From Rhizophagus irregularis (Eukaryota > Glomeromycota > Glomeromycetes > Glomerales > Glomeraceae): 64,000 nucleotides of DNA. Numbering within the stretch: position 1 is the first letter of the stretch; each line of letters opens with the position of its first letter. Made by a program: the position numbers and the translations under genes. The stretch lies in assembly GCF_026210795.1 (NCBI RefSeq), contig NC_089450.1, positions 2,232,001-2,296,000 on the forward strand. Reading direction: 5' to 3'. Shown here in pieces: positions 23,620 to 35,259 of this stretch. The notes under the pieces were generated by a model, which was given only the letters and a program-made list of their open reading frames with translations, made no database searches and was not told the DNA's origin.

Positions 23620-24080
23620 CTGCTTTGATCTTCCTTTCTTTCCTTTTTTTTCTTATTTTGTCGCTCTCTTTTTAAAACTTTTTTTTCTTTATTTGTTACC
23701 CTCTTTTTTTTTTATTCCCACCCACTACCACTCCTTTCTTTTTTAAAAATTTATTTTTTTCTTTTTATTTTCTAACTTCATCATCCCTCCCTCTTAAAAA
23801 ATTGTTTTTTGATTTTATTTTTTCTTTTTTTTAAAAAAATTTCTTTTCATTTTCTCCCCATTTTTATAAAAAATTTTTTTTTTGTTTTTCTAACTTTATT
23901 CATCGTTCTCCTTTTCCTAACTTTGTCACCCCTCTTTTTTAAATAAATTTTTTTTTTGAGTTTATTCTTTCATTCCTCACTCAATACCTTCTTTTTCCAA
24001 TTTTGGTTAAAATTTTTTTATTCCCTTTTTTTAGGTTTTTAAAATTCTTTTATTTTATATTTTGTTCTTTTTTTTGTCTT
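23620..24080 (+). repeat. Pyrimidine-rich tract
   Basis: Nearly 460 bases of T and C on the plus strand, with recurring CTTTTTT, TTTCTAACTTC and CCCTC pieces separated by AAAAATTT. This strand asymmetry is unusual even for the AT-rich surroundings. It runs directly into the minisatellite and lies about 580 bases left of the pogo element. Confidence 0.7.
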
Positions 24081-24099
24081 ATAGGTTGAATATATTTTT

Positions 24100-24335
24100 T
24101 TGTCGGTTGGTGCGAGTTCTTCTTCATGGGTCAGTTCTTTTAACATGAGTCAATTCTTTTTATGTAGATCAATTCTTTTTTCATGGGTTGTTTCATTTTC
24201 GTGGGTCGTTTCTTTTTTGTGGTTGTTCTCAATTCTTTCTACGTGGTTTGTTTCTTTTCGTGGGTCAATTCTTTTTCGTGGGTTAATTTTTTTTCATGGG
24301 TTGTTTCTTTTTGTAGATTGTTTCTTTATTGGAAT
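24100..24335 (+). repeat. Minisatellite with TTCTTTTTCGTGGGTCAA-like unit
   Basis: About ten imperfect copies of a 17-24-base unit centred on TTCTTTT(T)CGTGGGT. Frames are open in two phases across it only because the unit lacks stops; the resulting Ser/Phe/Val-rich peptides are not considered real. Confidence 0.7.
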
Positions 24336-24657
24336 GCTTCAGGATTTTTTCTTTATTGTAGGTCTTTCTGTTACATGACTAATTAAATGCCAACTCTTCA
24401 GGGGAAGTTTGACTTCTAATTGAGTTAAAGAAACATTCTTATGTTTCTTTTTTTTTGTTTTCCAGGTCGTTAGATTGTAGAAGACTTAGATGAATCTAGA
24501 ATTATAGATAGATAGGAGAAGTGGGTTTATCTACTAGGAAATTCAAAGTTTTCTTTTGTTTTAGTTTGCAAGAACTTTTCATAATATAATTGTATTTTAT
24601 TTTATTCCCATATTTATTTATTTAATAAATATTATTTTTAAATTAATTTTTATAATA
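24336..24657. other. Spacer before the pogo element
   Basis: AT-rich with a TTTTCCAG|GTCG acceptor-like site near 24465 but no matching exon. Nothing else recognised. Confidence 0.4.
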
Positions 24658-24680
24658 CAGTACACCCTTACTATAGCGAA
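24658..24680 (+). repeat. Left terminal inverted repeat of the pogo element
   Basis: 23 bases beginning CAGTACACCC and ending TAGCGAA, preceded by TA at 24656-24657. It matches the right end with one mismatch at the fifth base. Confidence 0.9.
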
Positions 24681-25075
24681 TTTTTTTATAGCGAATAACT
24701 TACTATAACGAAGAAAAGTACGGGTACATATTTTTTAATAATTAAAAATTCTTATTATACCGAATTTTAAAGTAAAAATTCTCTAACTCGTAATACGAAT
24801 TTAAATGTTAAGACAATTATAATAAAATGACCCTTCATATAGCGAAGAATTTTGCTATACCGAATTTTTAAAATGTTACACAATAATTTAGCGAATTTTT
24901 GATCACATGAAATTTTATTTGAACAATTTGAACAATTCGATTTTGCCTTTAAAGGTTAGAATTTTTGTGATTAAAGTTAAAAAGGAAAATTATCATAAAC
25001 AAGATCATGATTTATTTTTATTATAATACGGCAAATATAACCTTGATCAGTTAGTTCTTTTTTTTACACGTCACT

Positions 25076-26937
25076 ATGCCCAAAACTAAAAGTGCACTAA
25101 ATAAATATTCCCAAGCCAAAGGTAAAGATAAAATGAGAACTTTACCGAAAAGAGCATCTTTAACTATTGCCCAAAAGCATGAAATATGTTTTAAAAAAAT
25201 CAACGAACCTTATATAAAAAATAAAGAACTTGCGGAACTATATAATGTTAGTGAAGGATGCATTAGTGATACGTTAAAAAAATCACAAAAATGGCTTGAA
25301 ATTGACCCTCAAGCACCCGAAGCCCAAGGGAAAAGACAAAATAAGTTGAATTTTCCAGAAATTGAAGAAGCTCTTACATTATGGGTATTGAAGGCTCTAG
25401 AAAATGGTGTTGATATTAGTGATCAGGTTTTACATGAAAAAGCTATAGCATTTGCTTCTCTATATAAAGTTGAAAATTTTAAAGGAAGTAATGGTTGGAT
25501 TGGTGGATTTAAAAAAAGACATAATCTTTCTTGCTATTTAAAACAAGGAGAAGCTGCAAGCGCACCTCTTGATAAACTTGATGAATTCAGAAAAAACCTT
25601 CAAGATTTGATTCGTAATTATAGTCTTGAAGATGTTTTCAATTGTGATGAAACTGGTTTGTATTGGAAAATGGAACCCAAAAGGACGATCTCCAATAAAC
25701 CTGTATCTGGAAAAAAACAATCTAAAGATCGGGTAACAATTCTCCTTTGTTCTAATGCAACTGGTACTGAAAAGCTCAAACCAGTATTCATTCACAAATA
25801 TAAAAATCCTCGTCCTTTAAAGAATTTATCCAAAACATCTTTACCAGTAGAATATTATTGGAATTCAACAGCTTGGATGCAAGTTTCTATTTGGAATGAT
25901 TGGATTCGTAAGTTTGATGCACAAATGAGATTAAAAGGAAGAAATATTCTTCTTCTTATAGACAATGCTCCTGTCCATGCTTTATATGAAGGTGTGGAAT
26001 TGACCAATATAAAAATTGAATTTTTGCCTCCTAACACAACTGCACACTTACAACCATGCGACAAGGGTATTATAAATAGCTTTAAGGTACTAAAATTTCA
26101 ATATAATTTTAATAATTAAGAAATTCTAACTTACAATATTTGATTTTGCAGGCACAATATCGAAAATTGCTCCTTCAAAATCGTATCAAGGCTTTTGACT
26201 TTCAACAATTAACAGGAAATAGTAAATCTCCAATCAATATCAAAAAAGCTATTAAATATGTTGTGTCAGCCTGGAATAAAGTTCTTCCTAAAACTATATT
26301 TAACTGCTGGAATAAAACGGGAATTTTGCCAGATGATACGAATTCTTATAACGAAATTGAAGAGAATACGCATAATGAGACAGAAGAAAATGAATATAGA
26401 GAAATTCAAGATTTAATCAATAAGCTTGAGTATACACACCCTCTTACTGCTGAAGAATACATTAGATTAGACCAGGAGAATGAAAATGCCAGTATACCCC
26501 CATCTGAAGAGCAGATCGTTGCTATTCTTAAAGAAAATAATACTATGTCTGATGATGAAGGTGATAAAGATATTATTTCAGTAATTTTTAACTATGTAGA
26601 GCAAAATGATAGTCAAGATATTTTTGATAAAAGTGCATTAAAGGTAATGAAAAAAATTAGAAAAATTGTTTATAGAAATAATTTTTTTTCTAAAAAACAA
26701 TCAAGTTTAGATTTATTCGTTACAGATAAAGGTAGTAAACTCAAGCCAAATAACACTGCTATTGATCCAGTTGATAATAATACTATGAACAGGGAAAGGG
26801 AAGGCGATAATAATATTATTGATATTGAAAATTTTGATTTTGAAGCTTTGTATTTTAATGAGTTTGATTTTTATAATTATGAAGAAGACCAAGGTTTTAT
26901 TGAATATCAAATCGATGAGAATAGTCTTTATAAATGA
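25076..26937 (+). CDS. Pogo/CENP-B-like transposase (598 aa, spliced)
   Basis: Transposase that would bind the element's ends and carry out cut-and-paste transposition. Exon 1 is 25076-26086 and exon 2 is 26152-26937. The 65-base intron has a GTACTA donor, a TTCTAAC branch motif and a TTTTGCAG acceptor; both exons join in phase 0. Residues 26-75 are a CENP-B/psq-type helix-turn-helix (SLTIAQKHEIC, then ELAELYNVSEGCISDTL). Residues 88-155 form the second Tc5-type HTH region (GWIGGFKKRHNLS). The DDE_1 catalytic core shows D191 (FNCDETGLYW), D296 (LLLIDNAPVH) and D329 (LQPCDKGIINSFK), a DD32D spacing typical of pogo. The C-terminal tail is acidic and variable. No stop or frameshift is seen. Without splicing, translation ends ten codons after the donor. 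Confidence 0.92.
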
Positions 26938-27255
26938 TGTACGACAGTATTACAGTACTCGTATCATACTCAATTAAGTAATAGTCATTGAGTAACAAAA
27001 ATATAAAAAGTATTTTGTATGTGAGTTCATAATAAATAACAAAGAACACTCGTTAATTGAATATAATTGGTTTTGTTTTATTGTTTTTTTATCTTTATTG
27101 CCAAATAAATTTGGTTGGTATTTAATAATAGTGCGATAATGCATTTATCACGTGATTATATGATTTTTTTGATATAACGAAAATCTTATGTTTATTCGTT
27201 ATACACTATAACGAATTTTCTTACTATAACGAATTTTGATCTTCAGCTCACAAGA

Positions 27256-27278
27256 TTCGCTATAGTAAGGGTGAACTG
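27256..27278 (-). repeat. Right terminal inverted repeat of the pogo element
   Basis: Complement of CAGTTCACCC...TAGCGAA, followed by TA at 27279-27280. Confidence 0.9.
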
Positions 27279-27660
27279 TATAACTAGCAATAAACTATAG
27301 TTTAAGTGGTAAATTTGTGACCAAATTACATTACAAATCACCGTAAATTCAGTGTCTTAAACATGTGAATTCTGTGTGAGTTCCATGCAAATTCCGTATC
27401 CAAATTGTATTTTTAGTGATACGGAATTGTACATTTTCCCGTATCCTTTCAATGGACTATTATTATACGTTATTTCTAAGGAAAAAAATCGTATAAAACA
27501 TTATTAAAACGTATCCAGTTTTTTTATAGGGACTTACTATATTAAAAGACGCCATTAAATAATTGGTTCGTAAACGGATCATTCGTAATTCGCAATGGTA
27601 ATTGCGTAATTAGATTTGAAAATGTATTTGCGTTATTGGTAGGTATGTGTCTTCTATATA

Positions 27661-28156
27661 CAGTCAGAACTCGACATAACGAACCCTCCGGTTCATTAAA
27701 AATAATCGCTGTATCGAAATTTATAAGTTTGATATAACAGATAACGAATTTAATATGTTTATACAGTATAGCATTAAATATAATAATATTATGAAATTAT
27801 ATGTTAAATATAGAAAACAGCTAAAAATTGTTTTATAATGATCTATTTTTTTTTGTATTTTTTTATTAATACAGTATTTTTAGTTGTCGGTGAAATGATC
27901 TTGTCGTCGGTAGGTTGATTGTCGGAGAGACGATTTTCGGTAAAATAAATGCGTCCCATTTTAATTATAATAAAACCCGTAATTTTTTTTAGTTTATAAT
28001 AAGCCATTGTTAATGATTTGGCATTATTTATTAAATCTCATATCATTAATTTCGCGGTAACTTTGTAGCACAATTTAGAAATTATTGGAATCATATTTAA
28101 TTTAATTCATTAAATTCTCCAATAATGAAAATCCTGTATTATGGAACGGATTACTG
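27661..28156. mobile_element. Possible degraded pogo-like MITE
   Basis: The left end CAGTCAGAACTCGACATAACG and the right end, read inward, CAGTAATCCGTTCCATAATAC, both follow TA. The ends share only the CAGT start and a loose pattern, so pairing is tentative. The interior has no gene. A run of GTCGG motifs at 27884-27945 (GTCGGTGAAATGATC, GTCGGTAGG, GTCGGAGAG) resembles the CGGCGAAATG motifs of the MITE at 57687-57787. Confidence 0.35.
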
Positions 28157-29454
28157 TATTATTTTTACTATAGATTGTATATAAATATAAATAATATAGG
28201 GAATATTTATACAAAGTTTTTAGTTTCAATTTTATCCGATGACCCCATATCATCACATATTTACTTTTATTGAATATATTTTATTATAATAATAACAATA
28301 TGTTTAAAATAGGATTTTTATACCAAGTTATTTAAAAACATTCATCATTTTTTAATAAATTGTTTATGTGATCGACAAATGATCGACAAGGTGATATTTC
28401 CCCGCGAATTCATAATGGCGGGAATACCGCTTCCTAATTTGACATTACTATCCCAATTAGAGCATTACTTTTTATGCCAAATTAAACAGTGGAATGCTCA
28501 TTTAAAAAGCAATGAAAAAAAAAGTAATTTCGAATACTAACATTAATTTTTAAATTTATTTATGACTCTTTCTTGAAACAAATTTTTAATTGAATTAGAA
28601 ATTTTTTTGCATTTTTGTAAGCAATATATACCTCTCTTGTAAAAAATACCAAAATTTTATTTTTATTTTAAATGTCAATACTAAAGCTATATGTTATTTT
28701 AATTCTCAACAAGAAAACTTTTAAAATATGTGTGTTGACTTACCAAATAATTTTTTAGGCTATTGATGAGCTTATTATTATAATAGAAATGTAAAATAAA
28801 AACTTTCATAATATTTAAGGTGGTATGAAAATTTGTCTTTCAATAATGAGTTTTCATGTTCATTTTAAAGCCCAAATCTCAAGCCATAATGAGAACTTTG
28901 GATTGTTTTTGAAGCAGTATATTAAGAAGATGGTAGTAAAAAAAAAAAGAAGAAAAAATACAAGTCATTTCTCAATTTATTTAGAAAAGAGTAAAATAAT
29001 TTTGAAAATAGTATAATTATTAATAGCGAGGTTATTGGTGATAATAGCATTCAAAATCAAATTGAAGCATGGGTTGATGCAAATAGAGGTCAAACCAAAT
29101 ATTTATCAAATAACAAAATATATGTATTTTTGACTCTTCTTTTCGAAAATAAAAAAAGATTTCATAGTCTCATTATAAAATTTATGTGCCATATTAAAAA
29201 GACTGACCGCCATCACTTTTGCCGGAGTCTGTAAAGTATGTCCGCCCTGTTAGTTTTTTAGTAATTAAATCCATTCTTACTATTTTTTGACCCTCAAACT
29301 TTATTTACTATTATTATTCGGAGTATAAAAATCTAAATTACAGAATAACCTTTTAAAATAATAAAAGAGCACAATCGTTCCGATGGATTTGATTGGATTT
29401 GTTGATTTGTTATAGACAAGCATAAATTATATCGTTCGACAGATTGGTATAATA
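28157..29454. other. Gene-poor stretch
   Basis: No gene is accepted. A frame around 29022-29200, without a start codon, reads protein-like (IQNQIEAWVDANRGQTKYL) and might be a relic. The frame at 28825-29016 has AT-driven composition. Confidence 0.4.
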
Positions 29455-30540
29455 AGACTTCCTGGTTAGTGCATCCTTATAGATAAAATTTTTATATAAA
29501 AATAATTATCAAATTTCTTATTTGATCAATCGAAAAACTTTTTTCCACGAAAAACTTTAATAGTGAAATGAATGATAAAACTAATATCAAAAAAAATTAA
29601 ATATTGTTGCAATCAATTAAGGTAGATACGTACAGACATTAGATAACTTAGATAGTTCGGTCATCAGCGGTAAATATTTCTTTTCGGTAGAAACCGATGT
29701 TACACCAATTACGTTTCCGCAGAAATATGAATGCATATCACATGTAATTACAATTCTCCGAAATATAATATTATTCTTCTGTTTGTTAGTCTAGACCCAA
29801 CTTGCAACAATGTCGTGAACAAGATATTAATAAATTATTAATTTTTTTGAAGGATTTATGTGCGAGTTACTATAAATATAAAATTTTTGATTATGATACA
29901 TCAATAAATTTATGAAATTCAATTACTTCAATCATATATCATGCCCTTAATATAAATTATTTATATATGACTAGAAAGCTATTTACATATATTTTTGGCA
30001 ATAATAATAATGTACCACTTAATTTTAAACTTTCCTTAACAATTTGGACTATATTAATTTCGACTATAAAAAATACTACCATGATAACGAATTTGATCAT
30101 CATAAAATTGTATAAAAAAAGTTCTGATATTTATTGCACAAGAATTTGTAATAAGAAAATTAGAAAGTTACAAACAAGAAATTGTACATGATTGTGTTAA
30201 AAAATTACCGAAATAATTTAAGGTCCATACAATATACAATAATACTTAAACATATATTATTATATCATAATTTATAAAGAAACATTTCTTGATATATCAT
30301 ACCTTACGTCACAATATATCTTTTTCCAAATTATTACTCCATGCCCAATTCCAAAATGTATTATTGATCAAAAATAATAAAGCTATGAATAATGTTTCTT
30401 CGCAAAATAATTTTAATGTCTAGGAATTTAAGAGATCGAAGGTACTAACACATTTCTACCGTATGTCAAAACAGACAGGTCTTAGAGCGATCGAGTGGTC
30501 AGTTAATATGCTATTTTCAAATAAAATAAGGGATGAACGA
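29455..30540. repeat. Duplicated block, direct copy of 17265-19800
   Basis: Begins with CCTGGTTAGTGCATCC and follows the order of motifs given for 17265-19800, somewhat shortened. The frame at 29967-30191 has no counterpart in the other copy and is not called. Confidence 0.6.
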
Positions 30541-30667
30541 TTTTTTAAAGGAAATCTAGTATGCAGAAAAAAAAATAACGAAGGTTAATAAGCGAATTTC
30601 TTATATTGTTATATAATATTAAGATTTATATTCAGATTTAAAAATATTCCGGAAATAAGAGAATATA

Positions 30668-30830
30668 GATAATGAGTAAGATATGATCTCCATTGTATAT
30701 AAGGTATGGTGCTATAAATTGGCATGTATGATTAGTATGGTACCTACTTTCATATTAAAATTCTATACAGTATAGCTGATATTTGACCATAGTTCATACA
30801 TACAACGAGGGTCATATCATACTCATTATC
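30668..30830. mobile_element. MITE family C, copy 1
   Basis: 163 bases with inverted ends GATAATGAGTA(A/T)GATATGA. These continue TTGTAT(A/G)TA(A/T)GGTATGG on the left and, more loosely, on the right. A second, longer copy at 54278-54796 has the same ends. No coding capacity. Confidence 0.7.
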
Positions 30831-31617
30831 GTTGTACCGCTGAAATAAATATTTGTATAATCAAAGCGATTTTTCATTTAAGTATTTTATTTTTTATTAC
30901 ACGTATTTCTTCAATGTATTATTTATACAATAATTAAGTGTGATCTTGCGATTAGGTATAAAAAAATTGTCATATTTATTATAGATTATAACAGAAAAAC
31001 AAAATCTTAAAATAGCTATAATAATTTTCTTACTTTAGCAATCAAAGCTATCTATTAATTACTTTCAATTTAAAAATAAACGATATAAAAAACAACATGT
31101 CATTTTTTTTTAACGAAAACTCTTAAGAACTTTAGGAAAATAAAATCACGTGAAAAAATACTACTTGTACAGTTCTTTTTTTGGTAAAAAAAAAAAGAAT
31201 GTATAAATTACGCGAAGAATTCTGTGGAAAAAACATACCGACATTATTAATCGAACGATCTGAACGGATAGTAAATAAATATAATTAAACAAAAAATAAT
31301 ATTCAATTCATTTATATAAAATTTAATTAAACAAATTGATCAATTTGATACTAGTTTCGTATAAACTATAAACGTGAACTTTCTCCGAGATATTCAAGAA
31401 CGTTTCTTTTTGGAAAAAGAAAAAATAAATATTGTTTTTGAATGGGAAGACGTAAATAATTGAAAGGAACAAACAAATGTAAAAATAAGTTATGTACGAA
31501 TTTAAATTTCGGTAATGATAATTTGAAATACGAATCGGAAAAATAATTAAATTTAAAGGTAAGTTTTCAAAGAATTATTTGAATTAAAAATAAGATATTT
31601 TACGAATATAATCATCT

Positions 31618-31899
31618 TTAAAAGAAGGTAGATCCATTAAAGAAAAGGCCTGCAATTTGGTTGTTCGTGTTCTGTGTGTTCTGTCTTGATAATTGTCTAA
31701 TGCGATACAACGTATCTATATTTCCATTTCTTAATCTTCTTTGAATTCGACGGTTTCGAAGAATACGATAAGAAGATGAGTTGGCCACAGGAAAGGATTG
31801 AGTTGAAGCATTTTCCATAAAAAAGGATTCTTCACGATTGTTAGTTGAGTAAAATGTTTGATTTGAAGAATCTTGAGAAATATTATTTGAATGATTCAT
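31618..31899 (-). CDS. Small orphan protein with FFNG C-terminal module (93 aa)
   Basis: Minus-strand paralogue of 2717-2998, also exactly 93 residues. Features in order: Ser/Asn/Thr-rich start (MNHSNNISQDSSNQTFY), arginine-rich patch (LRNRRIQRRLRNG), then YRIRQLSRQ, an Asn/Gln stretch and the end LFFNGSTFF. An in-frame ATG 20 codons upstream (31957-31959) exists. The start at 31897-31899 is preferred because it matches the paralogue and because the upstream codons overlap the promoter region. Upstream on this strand, block R is present inverted at 33065-33540, the same relative position as for the 39102 and 62364 genes. Function unknown. Confidence 0.72.
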   Translation of the reverse strand: MNHSNNISQDSSNQTFYSTNNREESFFMENASTQSFPVANSSSYRILRNRRIQRRLRNGNIDTLYRIRQLSRQNTQNTNNQIAGLFFNGSTFF

Positions 31900-31936
31900 T
31901 GTAAATTTTATGTGGAAGAAAAGAATTTTTTTTGTT

Positions 31937-31968
31937 ATATTTATACATTTTTCCACCAAAGTGATTAA
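31937..31968 (-). promoter_or_regulatory. Core promoter of the minus-strand 93-residue gene
   Basis: On the minus strand, TTAATCACTTTGGTGG (31953-31968) is followed by a TATAAATATA run (31937-31946), as upstream of the paralogue at 2717. Confidence 0.45.
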
Positions 31969-33064
31969 ATTAGTAGTACTATAAATCTATTATATTACAT
32001 TATTTTATTTTATAAAATTCTGAAAATATTAATATAGTTATCATTAAAGGTTTTATTCAAGAACAATTTTCTTTAAATTTAATAGATCTTAATGGATCTT
32101 TCCTAGATTATCAAATCATTTACTTATTCCTATAAGGAAAAGTTTAATGTCTCGTGATACTATTTTCAGTTAAGATTACATTAGTTACGAATTAATGATA
32201 AATTAAAAAAATTATTAGTTACCAAATGTAAATTATACACTTTTTAGAGATGATCAGCATTGGAAGCGAAAATCAAAACAAAATATTAATCGAGACTCAG
32301 AATTTTGCGGGTTGTGCCGCAAAACGATAAACAAATGTAACATGTGACAAGCACATAAATATTGTTTATTATTTGTTTATTTTTTTCAAATTGCCGCAAA
32401 CCGAGATTTTCGGCAAGAATGTTTCACATATTTTTTGAATAATGCTATTTTTGGTTTAAAATTTACAGCTTATTTTAATAATGGACAGGACTCCTAAAGA
32501 GACGCCATTCGTAATGACAAAAAAGGAAAATAAAAAATGAAAATATTTAAAAATGACATTTATTATTTGGTTGTTTCTTAACTAAGATTATATTTTTCTT
32601 TGTTGATAAACTTTGAAAGGCGTATGAAAAAAATTTATAAAATATAAACAATTAAACGGTTGTTATTTACTATAGTAATATTAGATATGGAAAGATTCAA
32701 TTATTTTCGACGGACATAATTTATAATTATACTTTTTCCGAATAAATATTTTTATGGTAAAAGTTAAATTATTACAAGTCTCGATCTTATCATGGACTTA
32801 TTTAATATATGATATCAATGTATCACATAAATAAAATTTCCTATTTTCTTTCAAAAAAAATTAAAAAATTGATTTTATTTTCGATTTAGCCTAATTCTTT
32901 ATAACTGATAAATCATAATTTTTTCTGCATGACAATAATAAAAAAAAAAAAGTATTTATTTACAGTACGTAATTATTGTTAAAAAATGAATTAATATATT
33001 ATTGTCATACATGATACAATTTACCAAATAAGTAGATTAAATTGAAATACGTGAAACATCAAAT
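31969..33064. other. AT-rich spacer, nothing recognised
   Basis: No gene or element end. Part of it (32540-32660, with TGGTTGTTTCTTAACTAAGATTA) resembles 41890-41950, another sign of shared ancestry between these flanks. Confidence 0.4.
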
Positions 33065-33540
33065 GCATACGTTATGTGACGTTCGTGACTCTGTTCAACT
33101 GTACAGTTTCAGGGTATTCGGTCACAAAGAAATATATATGGGATAATAATCATCAATTTTTGGAAGCTCAATATAAATTTAATTTTTTCATGCTTAAATC
33201 GATAATCTAAGAAAACTTTTTGAAAATATCGGAAAACTCCGATGATAAAAGAAGGAAAAACGCCAATTTTTTTAAATTGCATCCTTCCTGCTTCTAATTA
33301 TTCTTTGACGTTAAACTCGTTTGGAACTTCTTTGCATGATAATATGCTTACAATTACAAATCTAATGCGAAAAAAAAATTACTTTAAACCGTTCCGAATT
33401 TGAAAATGTACTAATAGACATTAAAAAATGATAAGACTTAATTTTAAATTCATTTGAAAAATAAAAAAATGTCCAATCATAAAATGTTTTTATTTAACTA
33501 AGATTGTAAAAAAAAATTTGATTATCTCTTATCTGTTACC
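33065..33540 (-). repeat. Block R, inverted partial copy
   Basis: Reverse complement of part of block R, recognisable by TGCATCCTTCCTGCTTCTAA and TTTGCATGATAATATG, which match the complement of 37615-37690. It sits upstream of the minus-strand 93-residue gene. Confidence 0.6.
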
Positions 33541-33749
33541 CTATAAAAAATTTTATCCTTTATTTCTGTAAAACTCCGTAAAAACGAGCCTTTCACAGAT
33601 CCATTCACGGAAATGTAAATAATTCGATAAATTCCGTGATATAAATTTATTAATTATATGTTATTGCACGGGCGTGCTTGAAGTGCCACACCCGTGCAAT
33701 AACAACAGAATGATTATTTTTAAATTATACTTATCATATTAGATCTAAG

Positions 33750-33853
33750 ATAAAAAAAATTCTGGAAAAAACTCCGATAAATGATTATTTTTCTAGTTTT
33801 ATTCCGAAGAAACTCAGACACGTGATCATTTCTCTGAAAAATTATTTATAGGG
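33750..33853. mobile_element. MITE family B, copy 4
   Basis: Core TTCTGGAAAAAACTCCGATA, then ACTCAGACACGTGATCATT, then TTTATAGGG at the right end. The left CCCTAT end is lost. A separate half-end (CCCTATAAAAAATTTTATCC) lies at 33538. Confidence 0.65.
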
Positions 33854-34028
33854 AATGAATTTAATGTATAATTCTTATACGCAATTATAATAAATTCAAA
33901 TATTACTATACTAAATATCGGTACGACATGTACATAATATTATAATGTACATTCAGTAACTTTAATCCTTGCAATGGTATATACATTTAATACATAAATC
34001 AACCTTATAAAAAAAGTCGATTCGTGTT

Positions 34029-34226
34029 TTATATTTCATCTTTTTTCCGTAAAAGGCTCATATTTTCGGAATTAATAACCTTATATCTCTTAAACTCTTT
34101 TTTTTTATTTATTTGTAATATAATAACGTAATCTTTTATTTCCGGATCTTGAATTATCCCAAAAATTTTTCCAAAATTTGCATATTTATTTATAGCTGAA
34201 TATAAGATTCTAAATAATTGTTCCAC

Positions 34227-34269
<43 letters not shown>

Positions 34270-34866
34270 TGTATAAAATTAGAATGTTTGTACGAAGTTT
34301 ATATTAGGTTATCAAAGCAGAGCTAATTGCATGATTTGGACAGATTTTTGGCCGGTATTATGAAAAGTGACACTATTTTTACTACTATCACGTGATTTAA
34401 CTCCCGCCTAGACTCGTACTCGAACTCAAGTTGATTGAAGTCAAACTCGTACTCGATCGAAATTTTTGATTCGAAGAACAGTACTAACTGGACATTTTGT
34501 TATTCCAGCCGGTACTATGTTCGTTTTGACTCTTGCCTATTCTTTATTTTTTTTATAAAACTAATTACCTACCTCATTTAAAAATCTTTACGTAGAATTA
34601 TTTAAGCTCTTAAGAACAACAGGAGATGTGAATTTTTAATCAAGCTGATGACGATATTTAACCCATTCTTTTTTGCTATCATTCCAACAAAGTATATATC
34701 CATCTAACCATATAGCCTTGTAAATAATACTAAAACCACCCTGAGTGAGATATTTTATATTTATTAATTTCTCATAGGCTATAACTTCCCAATTATTTCT
34801 CGCTTTTGATTGAGCAGTTTCTAAAAAATTAATCTATTCATTTGATTTTTCGATACTTTTGACCAT
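34029..34866 (-). pseudogene. Protein kinase pseudogene, N-lobe only
   Basis: On the minus strand, 34866-34588 reads as the start of a tyrosine-kinase-like domain of the type greatly expanded in Rhizophagus. It has FLETAQSKARNNWEVIAYEK, then the glycine-loop equivalent LTQGGFSIIYKAIW, then LDGYILCWNDSKKEW and VVLKSLNNS with the expected ATP-binding lysine. In-frame stops fall after SNE, after HQLD and after NNST. After about 360 bases of unrelated DNA with an ATT microsatellite, 34226-34029 continues with YANFGKIFGIIQDPEIKDYV, the hinge-side motif of these kinases. The catalytic loop, DFG motif and C-lobe are absent. An inactive relic. Confidence 0.8.
34227..34266. repeat. AAT/ATT microsatellite
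   Basis: Four AAT units followed by about nine ATT units, giving a foldback-capable tract. It lies in the interruption of the kinase pseudogene. Confidence 0.85.
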
Positions 34867-35259
34867 ATTTCAAGAAGGTAACTGGAAAATAACTATTAAC
34901 TTTCTTCGGTCATTATAATACTATTTTTTTATATATAAATTTAACAAGGCATATACGATGAATTACTAACTATTTTAGTTAAGTTCATAAACATTTATAT
35001 CTAACTTTATATATTTGAAAATTCAAAGTGTGTCGGTCTGGACTGTAAACAATAGAAATCATAATAAGAAAAATAAACAGCTGGTTAGTTATATTTTGAT
35101 GGTTCTTTATTTAACAAAACAATACTAGTTAAAAGAGGATTACCATGTATAACATACTAAGTCTCATTCAATTTTCCTTTTTTACCATTTTTATGAAAAA
35201 AAGCGAAGCGGAATTCCTGCTTATTCAAAGCGTATTTTTGTATTTTTCTTGTTGTCTTT
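34867..35259. other. Spacer, nothing recognised
   Basis: AT-rich. No gene, RNA or element end recognised. Confidence 0.4.

Larger units (their letters stand above)
24658..27278 (+). mobile_element. Pogo-superfamily DNA transposon, apparently complete
   Basis: The 2621-base element has 23-base terminal inverted repeats differing at one base (CAGT(A/T)CACCCTTACTATAG then CGAA). It is flanked by TA on both sides, the target duplication of Tc1/mariner/pogo elements. CAGT is the usual start of pogo elements. Both subterminal regions carry many copies of TATA(A/G)CGAA in varied orientation (24686-24900 and 27165-27245), likely transposase-binding sites. A single spliced transposase gene fills the interior. 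Near-identical ends and an open reading frame suggest recent, possibly still possible, activity. Confidence 0.9.

Noticed and set aside
24100-24386. Two overlapping Phe/Ser/Val/Trp-rich frames resembling membrane proteins
   Set aside because: Both are read through the same minisatellite in different phases; absence of stops is a property of the unit.
25538-26064. Minus-strand frames of 85 and 69 codons
   Set aside because: They are antisense shadows of the pogo transposase, whose plus-strand motifs and splice sites are clear.
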